DNA from: G958296245 sp965262055
GTDB taxonomy: Bacteria > Chloroflexota > Dehalococcoidia > Lucifugimonadales > G958296245
Reading direction: 5' to 3'
Assembly (NCBI GenBank): GCA_965262055.1
Contig: CBDHEI010000001.1
Location: 124,001-188,000, forward strand
DNA: 64,000 nucleotides
The notes below the pieces were generated by a model. That model worked only from the letters and a program-made list of their open reading frames with translations, was not told the origin of the DNA and searched no databases. Both the position numbers and the translations under genes were made by a program. Shown here in pieces: positions 13,769-22,577 of this stretch (its first letter is position 1; the number at the start of each line of letters is the position of its first letter).

Positions 13769-15514
13769 ATGAGAGAGCACGAGGTGCCGACCCACCTGCA
13801 GGCCGAGGACAGGGTGCTGCTGTGGTTCACGTTCCCCCAGATCGTGGCGTTGATCGCCGTGTGCGCCCTGTCCTACGGCGCTTACCACTACGCCCCCGGG
13901 CCGTCCGAGGCGCGGATGGCCCTGGCCGTCCTCCTCGGCCTGTTCGGGATCGCCATGGTCGCGGGGAAGATCGGTGGGAGGCGGCTGCCGCTGGTGGCCG
14001 CCGACCTGTTGAAGTACCGGCTGGGGGCGCGGCTCTACGCCGGATTCCCGGCCCAGCTGGCGCGGAGCGAGCCTCCCGCACCGGTCGAGGGCGGTCCGGG
14101 ACCGCTCAACCTGATGGCGAGGCGAGGCAGGCGCGGGGCTCGCAGGATGCGGGTCATAGCGCGCCGGGGCCTCCGCAGGATGCGCAAGAGCCGCAGCAGG
14201 CGGAACGGACGGATGCCCTTCCGTCCCCACGGCTGGTTCGGCAAGCGACGCGGACGCAACGAGAGGAAGACAGACAACGTCAACGTTCGCCAGGCCGCCG
14301 GACGGGAGGGGAAGGAGAAGCGTCCGAGGATGTGGCGCTCCCTCATGGGCGCCGCCGCGCTTGCGGCATTTCTCGCTAGCGTTCCCCAGGACGCCGCAGC
14401 GGACGGGGACGAGCAGGACGATGGCCCCACCTTTCCGGAGATCGAGTTCGAGATACCCGAGACGGTGCCCGGACGGAGAATCTTCGTCGAGGGGCTCCGC
14501 GTATCGGGAGACACCGCCACCGTGACCCTGCGCGCCGCCACCGGCCTGGACCTCCGCGTCCGGGCCTTCGGCGGGCCTGAGGGCCGCGCCCTCCGCTTCT
14601 GGGGATCGGCGAGGCTGGCAGAGGGGGAGCGCATCGACTACTCCCTTCCCCTCAACGGCCCGGTCCCGTCCTTCACCTTCTCGTGGGAGGACGAACTGGG
14701 ACAGGCGGGGGCCGTCACCGTCAAGGAGGCGCAGATCCCGTACCCGCTTCCCGCCGCGGAGGGCGAGCTCTGCGATCTGAGAGTCGCCTCCCTCGGCTGG
14801 ACGCCCGCAGGCATCGAGGGAGCGGTTGAATCCGAGTGCGTGACGGAGATCGAGGAGGCCGTCGAGCTTCAGACGGTGGCCGGACACGCGGACGTGACCC
14901 AGACGACGTTGATGGAAGCCGAGGTCACGGCAGTTGCAGGGACCGTCACGGTCGAGGGCGGCGGATCGGTGGCGAGCGTCCCGTTCATCCCCGACGGGGA
15001 GACTCTATTTTCCCTTCCCGTCGCAGAGGGCGAGGCGGTCCACGCCGTGACCATGGGCGTGGAACTCGAGGCCGGTCTCCGCATCCCGGTTCCCCCGCTG
15101 TCGCAGCTCACCCACCACCCGGAGTTGACGGAGTACCGCACCGAGACGGTGAGCCTGTGGAGGCCGGGTACGACCGAGACGGTCAGCGAGACGGTCACGG
15201 TTACCCACGACAACGGAACGACGACGCAGCACGTCGTCACCGCGACCCTGTCGATACCCGGCGAGACGGTCAGCCGGGACGTGACGCTCGCCATCGTCCA
15301 CCCGGAGCACGTGAGCGCCGAGGTGGTGGAGCGGATGCCCATCGCGGGGAGCCGCGAGGAGAGCCTCTCGATGGCTTCCCGCGTCGGGGTCGACGACCCG
15401 TTCGAGGTCCTGGCCCTGCCGGAGCCGGAGCCCGAACCGGAACCCGCCGAGCAGTCGCCCGGCAGCGATCTGCACCACTGGTTCGACATCCTGGGATGGG
15501 AGTGGCCGTGGTGA
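13769..15514 (+). CDS. PrgI-family protein with large exported C-terminal region
   Basis: A 581-residue protein. Residues 1-75 match the PrgI family: VPTHLQAEDRVLLWFTFPQIV, a second hydrophobic helix (MALAVLLGLFGIAMVAGKIGG), and the LLKYRL motif. PrgI is a small VirB3-like inner-membrane protein of conjugation systems, normally about 100 residues. Here an Arg-rich segment (about 110-170) leads to another hydrophobic stretch (WRSLMGAAALAAFLASV, near 190-206) and about 370 residues of beta-rich, Thr/Glu/Val-rich sequence without further membrane helices, ending in a Glu-Pro repeat (PEPEPEPEPAE). I see no frameshift at the junction, so this is a real fusion or an ancient merger. AAGGAG precedes ATG 13769. 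Confidence 0.72.
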   Translation: MREHEVPTHLQAEDRVLLWFTFPQIVALIAVCALSYGAYHYAPGPSEARMALAVLLGLFGIAMVAGKIGGRRLPLVAADLLKYRLGARLYAGFPAQLARSEPPAPVEGGPGPLNLMARRGRRGARRMRVIARRGLRRMRKSRSRRNGRMPFRPHGWFGKRRGRNERKTDNVNVRQAAGREGKEKRPRMWRSLMGAAALAAFLASVPQDAAADGDEQDDGPTFPEIEFEIPETVPGRRIFVEGLRVSGDTATVTLRAATGLDLRVRAFGGPEGRALRFWGSARLAEGERIDYSLPLNGPVPSFTFSWEDELGQAGAVTVKEAQIPYPLPAAEGELCDLRVASLGWTPAGIEGAVESECVTEIEEAVELQTVAGHADVTQTTLMEAEVTAVAGTVTVEGGGSVASVPFIPDGETLFSLPVAEGEAVHAVTMGVELEAGLRIPVPPLSQLTHHPELTEYRTETVSLWRPGTTETVSETVTVTHDNGTTTQHVVTATLSIPGETVSRDVTLAIVHPEHVSAEVVERMPIAGSREESLSMASRVGVDDPFEVLALPEPEPEPEPAEQSPGSDLHHWFDILGWEWPW

Positions 15515-15819
15515 GGCGCGGACTGACGACAACCCTTCTGGCCGGGACGGCCCTCGTCTTCATGGGTGCTGCTCCGGCTGAGGATGCAATGCTCGACGCC
15601 TTCGACCGCGTTCTCACGGCGATGGCGTATGCGGCCTCCGGTCTCTGCCTCTTCGCCATCGTCTGGGCGGGCTTCGTCCTGATGGCCGAGGGAGGCGAGG
15701 GGCGGGGAGGCGGAGGGGCCAGGACCGCCGTCGTGCTGGCGGTCGTCGGACTCGTCCTGGTCCTGTCCGCCAAGGGAGTCGCCGCGCTGCTGAGCAGCGG
15801 CATCGTCCCCATCCCGTAG
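15511..15819 (+). CDS. Second VirB2-like pilin/prepilin
   Basis: A 102-residue protein starting at GTG 15511, overlapping the PrgI-fusion stop as GTGA. It has a signal peptide (TTTLLAGTALVFMGAAPA) and two more hydrophobic helices (AMAYAASGLCLFAIVWAGFVLMA and TAVVLAVVGLVLVLSAKGVAALL) separated by a Gly/Arg loop (GGEGRGGGGAR). This is the processed-pilin layout of VirB2/TrbC. It differs in sequence from the pilin-like protein at 13,441, so the operon encodes two small pilin-type proteins, one with a cleavable signal and one without. One may be the pilus subunit and the other a membrane accessory (inference). Confidence 0.72.
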   Translation: MRRGLTTTLLAGTALVFMGAAPAEDAMLDAFDRVLTAMAYAASGLCLFAIVWAGFVLMAEGGEGRGGGGARTAVVLAVVGLVLVLSAKGVAALLSSGIVPIP

Positions 15820-15842
15820 ACCGAGACGAGGAGTACACCGCA

Positions 15843-18110
15843 TTGAGAAAGCTGATCGAACGACTGACCAGACGCGAAGCGGAGGAGCCGGCGACCCGCT
15901 CCGACGTTTCGCATGAACAGACCATTGAGTCCGTGACTCCCGCCCCCAAGCCTCCGCCCGACCTGCCCCTCTTCTTCATGCTGTCGCACCTCGAGCACGA
16001 CGGGCCCGTGCGCCTGGACGGGGTGAAGCTCGGCGTCTGCGAGGTGATGGGCCTCGAGATCGACGAGCCGAAGCTGGGGGCCTTCGCGGGCATGCTCAAC
16101 TCCCTCGACTTCCCCGCGCAACTGCTCATCAGGCAGCACCCGCCGCGCCTCGACGGGATGCGGGATAAGCTCAGGGAGACCAGGCCGACGGACCTGCCCC
16201 CTCAGACGAGGGCGGCGGCCGAGTCCCTGGAGCGCCTGCTCACCGAGATGGAGGACCGCGACGGCATCCTCGACCGGCGCTTCTACGCCGTGTGCGAGTT
16301 CGGGCGCATCGACGACCTGCACGGCCTGCTCTCGCGGGCAGGGCTGTCCGTCCATCCGCTCAGAGGCCGCCAGCTGCGGATGTTCTTCGTGTCGGCAGCC
16401 CTCGGCGGAACCCCGGTGGACTTCGACGAGGACGAGCAGGTCGAGGTGGAGATCAACCGCCGCGACATCGGCGTCGGCGACCGCCTCGTCCGCTCCCTGC
16501 ACTTGGGCAAGTGGCCACGGTCGCTGGCCCCAGGTTTCCTCCAGGGACTCATGGCCGCCGGAGCGCCGATGGACCTGTCCATTCACCTGGGGCCGATTCC
16601 CACCGAGCAGGCGGCCCGCACGCTGGAGTGGCAGAAGGTGCGCTTCGAGTCGGCCCAGTCGCTATCGCTGAAGCGCGGACGCTCCCTGTCCCCCGAGGCC
16701 GAGATCGCTCTGGAGGACGTGACCCGCCTGCGCGACGAGGTGCAGCGGGGCCGGGAGCGGCTCTTCCACTCGTCTCTCTCCGTCACGCTTCACGCGAGGG
16801 ACGAGGACTCGCTCAAGGAGATGACCCAGCGGGCGAAGGCCCACTTTGCCGCAACGCTCGGCAAGCTCGACAACCTCTCCTTCAGGCAAAGAGAAGGGTT
16901 GCTTTCGACACTGCCGCTGGGACTGAATGCCGTCGCAACATGGCGCACGCTGGACACCTCGTCCCTAGCGCGGCTCTTCCCGTTCTCGCCACCCGACCTC
17001 GACACCCGGAGCGGGACGCTCTACGGCATAGACATGCGGGCCTGCTCACCCGTGGTCTACGACCCCTGGGATGGGACGCACCTGAACGCGAACACCGCCG
17101 TGCTGGCCCGCTCAGGCTCCGGCAAGTCGTTCTCGACCAAGCTGGGAGTGCTGCGGGGCCTGACGCGCGGCGTCACCGCCTACGTCATCGACCCGGAGGG
17201 CGAATATGCGGACATGGCCCGCGCCGCGGGCGGGCGAGTCCTCTCGCCAGGCGTGCCCGGCCAGGGCATGAACCCCTTCGTCATCGACAAGGGCGACTCC
17301 GAGGAGCTCCTCCAGCGCATCGGCAGCCTCAGGCGGCTCATTGAGGTGATGGTGGGAGAGCGCCTCAGCGCGGAGCGGAGGGCATCCCTAGACCACGCCC
17401 TGGCGGGCTACTACGCCCAGCCCCGAGAGCGAACGGGGTTCCGCGATTTCTACGCATTTCTCCAGGAGGACGAGGCGGGAGACCCCGGCCTGGCACGCCT
17501 GCTCCGGCCTTTCGCCACCGGCAGCCTCCGGCACCTGCTCTCTGACGAGGGCGACGACCTGCTCGGAAACGAGGCCCTCGTCACCGTCTTCGACCTGCGG
17601 CTGCTGGAGCCGGAGCTGAGGCCCGCAGCCGCGATGGTCTGCACCGAGACGGTCTGGGCCGCCGCCGCCCAGGACCCCAAGCCGCGCCTCCTGGTCGTCG
17701 ACGAGGTGTGGTCGATCATGCAGCACCCGGAGGGAGCGGCATTCCTCGTCTCCGTCGCCAAGAGGGCGCGCAAGCATCGCCTCGGCCTCCAGTTCATCAC
17801 CCAGGACGTCCAGGACCTGCTGTCCGAGGATACCTCGCGGGCCATCACCGGCCATTCGGGAAGAGCCCTCCTTCAGAACGCCGCCTTCAAGCTCCTGCTC
17901 CAGCAGGACGCGGCCGCCGTGAGCGCCGTGGGCGACGCATTCGACCTACCGGAAGACCTCCAGCGCTGGCTTCTGTCCTGCCCCAGGGGCGACGGACTCC
18001 TGCTCACCAAGGGAAACCGCATTCCCATCCGCGTCGAGGCGACGGCAGAGGAGACGGAAGTCATCGAGTGGCGGCCCGGCTCACACAGACGCAACGACGA
18101 CAACACATAG
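15843..18110 (+). CDS. virB4: VirB4-family conjugation ATPase
   Basis: A 755-residue ATPase. The start is TTG 15843, with GAGGAG 9 nt upstream. The N-terminal 400 residues are the CagE/TrbE/VirB part (PLFFMLSHLEHDGPVRLDG near the start, later HARDEDSLKEMTQRAKAHF). The RecA-like motor has Walker A ARSGSGKSFS near residues 421-430 and Walker B LLVVDEVW near 616-623, followed by QFITQDVQDLL and an arginine-rich C-terminal domain. VirB4 energises pilus assembly and substrate transfer at the inner membrane. It is the most conserved conjugation marker in the window. Confidence 0.95.
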   Translation: MRKLIERLTRREAEEPATRSDVSHEQTIESVTPAPKPPPDLPLFFMLSHLEHDGPVRLDGVKLGVCEVMGLEIDEPKLGAFAGMLNSLDFPAQLLIRQHPPRLDGMRDKLRETRPTDLPPQTRAAAESLERLLTEMEDRDGILDRRFYAVCEFGRIDDLHGLLSRAGLSVHPLRGRQLRMFFVSAALGGTPVDFDEDEQVEVEINRRDIGVGDRLVRSLHLGKWPRSLAPGFLQGLMAAGAPMDLSIHLGPIPTEQAARTLEWQKVRFESAQSLSLKRGRSLSPEAEIALEDVTRLRDEVQRGRERLFHSSLSVTLHARDEDSLKEMTQRAKAHFAATLGKLDNLSFRQREGLLSTLPLGLNAVATWRTLDTSSLARLFPFSPPDLDTRSGTLYGIDMRACSPVVYDPWDGTHLNANTAVLARSGSGKSFSTKLGVLRGLTRGVTAYVIDPEGEYADMARAAGGRVLSPGVPGQGMNPFVIDKGDSEELLQRIGSLRRLIEVMVGERLSAERRASLDHALAGYYAQPRERTGFRDFYAFLQEDEAGDPGLARLLRPFATGSLRHLLSDEGDDLLGNEALVTVFDLRLLEPELRPAAAMVCTETVWAAAAQDPKPRLLVVDEVWSIMQHPEGAAFLVSVAKRARKHRLGLQFITQDVQDLLSEDTSRAITGHSGRALLQNAAFKLLLQQDAAAVSAVGDAFDLPEDLQRWLLSCPRGDGLLLTKGNRIPIRVEATAEETEVIEWRPGSHRRNDDNT

Positions 18111-18134
18111 ATACCGATAGAAAGGAGCACCCCT

Positions 18135-20741
18135 ATGAAACTGAACCCCAGAAAAATCCTGTTCGGCGATCCAAAGTCCAATCGTCCCGTGCTGCTGGCG
18201 GTGACCCCTCCCAGCACGGGTGAGCGCACCCTGCTCGGCGTCGAGAACATGCTGCAGGCCATCGCGGTGCCGGAGCCCTTTTCCCTGGAGTTGGCCGGCG
18301 ACGTCGATGGCGTGACCCTCATGGCCCGCTGTCTCGACGAACAGGTGGTGAGGCAGCAGGTATCGACACACTACCCCCAGGCGCGCATCCACGAGGTGAC
18401 GCCGGAGGACGACCCGCTGCGCCTCGACGAGGACGAGCGGGCGTGGTCGATGACCCTGCGGGCGAGCGGCCCCGAGTACGTCCCCCTGCGCACCTTCCGC
18501 GACGACGACCTGCTCGACCCCGGCTCCGACCCCCTTATCGCCCTGCTGGGCGCGCTGTCCGACCTGAACGAGGGGGAGCGCGTGGTGGCTCGGCTGATGC
18601 TTCGCTCCCTCGGCCCCGACTGGTCGCAGGCCCACCTCGAAAAGGCGCACAAGCGACCCGTGGCCGAGCCGCGCGACTCCACCTACTCCAATCAAGTTCG
18701 CCACCACCAGTCCGACGTGACGACAATGGCGGTCCTGGGCTTCGCGGCCCTGGTGGGTCTGCGGGGCTACCTGTGGATGCGGGCCGGGGAGACCTGGAAG
18801 GCCGCACTGCTCGGCGTCGGCATGGCTGTCGTCCTCACCGTCGCGGGCTGGGCCTGGTGGCGCATCAACCAGGCCCGTTCCCGCGTATACGACCCGCTCC
18901 TGATCAGGGAGAAGGTCGCCCGCATTGCATTCGATGCCGAGCTGCAGGTGACCGCCGTGCTGCCCCCCGGAGGAACGGCGGAGCGGGCGAGGGGCCTCCT
19001 GGGTCCCGTCGCCGCCGCCTACCGCCACTACGACCATCCCGCCGGGGCGGGGTTCAAGGTCAGCAGGGTGCGGTCGGCAGCGGTCCCCAACGTCTCTCTC
19101 CACCCGACCGGTCCCGGACTCTTCGGAGGCCGCAGCGTCCTCGGAGTCCGAGAGGCGGCGGCCATGTGGCACCCGCCGGGAGCCCACGACGAGACCCCTC
19201 TCGTGGCGCGGTCGGGCGCGAAGGCGCTCATCCCCTCGGCGCGTGGAGTGAGGGGCGGCGCTCCAGTGGGCGACACGACCGCGGGCAAGCCCAGGGAGAT
19301 CCGCTTCCCAGAAGACCTGCTCAGGCGTCACCACCTCTACGTGGCCAGGACCCGCATGGGCAAGTCCACCCTCATGCACCACCTCATCGTCCACAAGATG
19401 AGGGAGAAGGCGGCGGGCAGGGACGGAGACGCCATCGTCGTGGTCGACCCCCACGCCGACCTGGTGGGTGCTCTCCTAGAGCAGGTACCGGAGGAGATAG
19501 CCGACAGGGTGCGGCTGATCGACCTCGCCGATCAACGGGGCGCGCCGGGCGTCAACCTGCTCGACACCCGCGTCTTCTCGGACCGGGACCGCACCGCCGA
19601 CTCGGTGGTGCGCGTCGCAAGGGGCCTCTGGGAGCAGTGGGGACCGAGGATGCAGTCGATCCTGGAACAGACCGTCAAGACCCTCCACGAGTCCAACGAG
19701 CACCCGGACACGGACGCACACGAGCAGCTCACCCTCCTCGACGGGCTCAAGCTCCTGTCGGACGACGAGTACCGCGGTGGCGTGCTGGCCAGGGTGTCCG
19801 ACCCATACCTGCTTGAGTGGTGGGCCAGGGACTTCGGCAACTGGCGCCGCGAGTACAAGTCCGAGGCCCTCGCCCCGGTCCAGACACGCCTCTCCTACTA
19901 CGCCTCGTCCAAGCGGGCGAGGGCCATCATCGGCCAGTCCCGCTCCACCATCGACATGCGCGAGACCATCCTCGACGGCGGCATCCTGCTCGTCTCGACC
20001 GCGCAGGGAACGGTCGGCAGAGATGTGGCCGCGCTGGTCGGCGCGTCACTGCTCAACCTGGTCGACTCGGTCATACGCGAGCAGGGTGGCCTGCCGCCGG
20101 AGAAGAGGCGAGGCGCGCTGGTGGTCGTCGACGAGATGCAGTCGATGCCCGGCGTGGACTACGAGTCGATGCTCAGCGAGCTCGGCAAGTTCGGGGCGTC
20201 CTTCATCCTGGCAACGCAGAGCCTCGCCAAGCTGGACGACCTGTCGCCAACCATGCGCGACACCCTGCTCGCCAACGTGGGTTGCCTGGCCGTCTTCCAG
20301 GTGTCCGGGTCGGACGCCCGCCAGCTGGTGTGGGAGCTCGGCAAGGAACGGGTAACGGAGGACGACATCGTGTCGCTGCCGGTGCACCACTGCTACGTCC
20401 GCGCAACTGTCGGAACGGAGCGTATGCCCGCCTTCTCGATGATGGTCAGGAAGCCGGAGCCGGGAGATCCGGACAGGGCCGGGCGCATCAGGGCCGCCTC
20501 GTCCTCCTACGTCACGACTGAGGAGGAGATGGCGACCCAGCAGGCCGAGGGCAGAAAGCGCGTCGACGACTTCCGCAAGGCCTACCACGCCATGAAGAGC
20601 GGCCAAAGCCCTCCGCCGGACGGGTCGAAGGGCGGTGCCCCCCAGGACCCAACGGAGAGGCGGGAGCAGCGAAGCAAGCACACCCGGCCGCCGACCGGAA
20701 CCGCCGAGCACGAGACACCCGCCGAGGAGCGTGAGGGATGA
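18135..20741 (+). CDS. VirD4/TraG-like coupling ATPase
   Basis: An 868-residue protein. Residues 1-190 are soluble and polar. Two transmembrane helices follow near 197-213 and 224-245. The motor has Walker A ARTRMGKSTLMHHL near 402-416 and Walker B LVVVDEMQ near 661-668, with FILATQSLAKLDDL after it, as in VirD4/TraG coupling proteins that bring the DNA-relaxase complex to the channel. The long N-terminal cytoplasmic region and the late transmembrane pair are unlike classical VirD4, which begins with the membrane helices. They resemble the TraG/VirD4-like ATPases of Gram-positive and Chloroflexota elements. The C-terminus is disordered and charged. AAGGAG precedes ATG 18135. Confidence 0.88.
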   Translation: MKLNPRKILFGDPKSNRPVLLAVTPPSTGERTLLGVENMLQAIAVPEPFSLELAGDVDGVTLMARCLDEQVVRQQVSTHYPQARIHEVTPEDDPLRLDEDERAWSMTLRASGPEYVPLRTFRDDDLLDPGSDPLIALLGALSDLNEGERVVARLMLRSLGPDWSQAHLEKAHKRPVAEPRDSTYSNQVRHHQSDVTTMAVLGFAALVGLRGYLWMRAGETWKAALLGVGMAVVLTVAGWAWWRINQARSRVYDPLLIREKVARIAFDAELQVTAVLPPGGTAERARGLLGPVAAAYRHYDHPAGAGFKVSRVRSAAVPNVSLHPTGPGLFGGRSVLGVREAAAMWHPPGAHDETPLVARSGAKALIPSARGVRGGAPVGDTTAGKPREIRFPEDLLRRHHLYVARTRMGKSTLMHHLIVHKMREKAAGRDGDAIVVVDPHADLVGALLEQVPEEIADRVRLIDLADQRGAPGVNLLDTRVFSDRDRTADSVVRVARGLWEQWGPRMQSILEQTVKTLHESNEHPDTDAHEQLTLLDGLKLLSDDEYRGGVLARVSDPYLLEWWARDFGNWRREYKSEALAPVQTRLSYYASSKRARAIIGQSRSTIDMRETILDGGILLVSTAQGTVGRDVAALVGASLLNLVDSVIREQGGLPPEKRRGALVVVDEMQSMPGVDYESMLSELGKFGASFILATQSLAKLDDLSPTMRDTLLANVGCLAVFQVSGSDARQLVWELGKERVTEDDIVSLPVHHCYVRATVGTERMPAFSMMVRKPEPGDPDRAGRIRAASSSYVTTEEEMATQQAEGRKRVDDFRKAYHAMKSGQSPPPDGSKGGAPQDPTERREQRSKHTRPPTGTAEHETPAEEREG

Positions 20742-22387
20742 GGCCGGACGGGTGTGAGGCCGAGCTCCTGCGCCGGCTCGCCGCAATGCCTTTCCTCGAC
20801 CGGCTGGAAATGGCCGCCGTCTCAGGCCGGTCGAGGGGCGCGGTCTACGAGGCCGTCGAGAGGATGGAGCGCGACGGCCTCGTAGCGTCCATCCCCCACG
20901 CCGCGCCTCTCATCCCCCCGACCAGGCGCTACTGCCTCACCGTCGCCGGACTGCACCGCCTGGCCCGAGACGAGGGCACGACGGTCGACGAGCTGCTCTT
21001 GCGGTGCCTGGTATCGGAGCAGGGGCGGCGCGTCCTCCTGGAGAGGCTCGACTCCCTCGCCGTCGTCTACCGGCTCGCCTCCGCGGTCTCCAACGCCGCA
21101 TACCCAATCCGCTTCCGCTGGTACCGCGCCATGCCCATGGACGCCGCCATCACGCTCCCGGACGGTAGGACCGTCGCCGTCGTCAGGCAGGGGCTCACCG
21201 CCGACAGGACGGCCTTCTCCAAGCGCCTGTGGCGGCTACGCGAAAAATTCCGGCCCAGCGCAGTCCTGATGCTCATGTCCGACGAGATCAGGCTCAGGCA
21301 CGCCCGCAGGATTGCCGCCGGATCGCAGTCCCTCACGTTCCTCGCCCTGGAGAGGGAGGCGGTAACCGCGGGGGCGAACGCCCCCATCTGGCGCACTCCG
21401 TCGGGGTCGGCGTTTCTTGACCTTAGGACGGCCCTGGCCCACACGAGGCCACGTGGCGCGTGGCCTGCAGAGAAGCCCCCGGAGCGGGCGTCACTTCCAG
21501 AAAAACTCTCATTCGACGACACGGAGGAGAACCCGCCCGGCTGGGCGCTGCCCGCGATCCTGAAGGAGACAGACAAGCGGGCCCTCGACCTGCTCTCCGA
21601 CTGGCCCTGGATAACCCCAGCACACCTCGGCGAGCTGCTGGGCGTGAGGCGGTCGAGGCTGTCCGAGGTCCTGCGGTGGCTCTCGGATATGGACTTGGGC
21701 GTCGATCTCCAAGTCCAAGGAGGCCGCCGCCTGGCTCTCTCCGACCGGGGGCTGGCGTTGCTGGCCCGCCGCGACCGCTCCTCGGTGGGTGCGGCGCGGA
21801 AGCGGTGGAGCGTCGCGCCCGCAGACCCACGAGCCCCGCTCGACTGGCGGAACGTCTCAGGGAGGAGAAGCGGGCAGCTTCTCAGGAACATCGAGCACAC
21901 CGACTCGGTCCACTGGTTCGCGGCGGTCATGGAGAGGCAGGCCCATTCACGCTCCAGGCAGGTCGTGCAGCTCGACCCGCCCGGCAGGGCGTCGCGCCAC
22001 TTCCGCCATCAGGACAGGGTGCGCTCCATCCATCCCGATGCCTTCGGCGTCCTGCGCACGGGTCCCGACACATGGCCCTTCTTCCTGGAGTGGGAACGCC
22101 GAGCCGTCCGCCCGGGCACGATGGCCGACCGCATAGCCCCATACCTGCGGTACTACTCCTCGCACCGACCCACCGACGACCACGGCTCGCGGCCCATCGT
22201 GCTGGTCGTCTTCGAGGACGAGATCGCGCAGACGCATTTCCTGCGCGTGGCGCGAGACGAGATGGAGCGCACCAGAGTTACGGTTCCCCTGTGGGTCTCC
22301 CACAGGACTCTCTTGGAGAAGGTGGGGCCACTGGGGCGTGTCTGGCGGACGACCGGCCGCTTGGAACCTGGGTACGCCTTCTCGTAG
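20738..22387 (+). CDS. Replication-relaxation family protein
   Basis: A 549-residue protein whose start overlaps the coupling-ATPase stop (ATGA). Residues 5-75 form a winged-helix (LLRRLAAMPFLDRLEMAAVSGRSRGAVYEAVERMERDGLV). A nuclease-like region follows (about 115-220, PIRFRWYRAMPMDAAITLPDGRTVAVVRQG). A second winged-helix lies near 275-335 (LLSDWPWITPAHLGELLGVRRSRLSEVLRWL). A second alpha/beta domain (FFLEWERRAVRPGTMADRIAPYLRYY) follows. This winged-helix plus restriction-like arrangement, here duplicated, matches the Replic_Relax family found beside conjugation ATPases. These proteins are thought to act at the transfer/replication origin. Because no classical relaxase is seen, this protein is a candidate for nicking or relaxosome assembly. 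Confidence 0.78.
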   Translation: MRPDGCEAELLRRLAAMPFLDRLEMAAVSGRSRGAVYEAVERMERDGLVASIPHAAPLIPPTRRYCLTVAGLHRLARDEGTTVDELLLRCLVSEQGRRVLLERLDSLAVVYRLASAVSNAAYPIRFRWYRAMPMDAAITLPDGRTVAVVRQGLTADRTAFSKRLWRLREKFRPSAVLMLMSDEIRLRHARRIAAGSQSLTFLALEREAVTAGANAPIWRTPSGSAFLDLRTALAHTRPRGAWPAEKPPERASLPEKLSFDDTEENPPGWALPAILKETDKRALDLLSDWPWITPAHLGELLGVRRSRLSEVLRWLSDMDLGVDLQVQGGRRLALSDRGLALLARRDRSSVGAARKRWSVAPADPRAPLDWRNVSGRRSGQLLRNIEHTDSVHWFAAVMERQAHSRSRQVVQLDPPGRASRHFRHQDRVRSIHPDAFGVLRTGPDTWPFFLEWERRAVRPGTMADRIAPYLRYYSSHRPTDDHGSRPIVLVVFEDEIAQTHFLRVARDEMERTRVTVPLWVSHRTLLEKVGPLGRVWRTTGRLEPGYAFS

Positions 22388-22577
22388 TGGCAAGCTGAGT
22401 CTTCAGCTGTAGCGCCGTGGCCCGATGGGGCGTACTGAGGGCTTGGCCGACCGAGACGGTACGGTCGTTCGCGGTTTCGTCTTACTCCAATCCAGAGCGC
22501 TGCCGTCTCGGCGGAGTTGCGCGAGGTGGACTGGGCCGTAATCGCGTCAGTCATCAAGCTCGGGGAATTCGTCCTCG

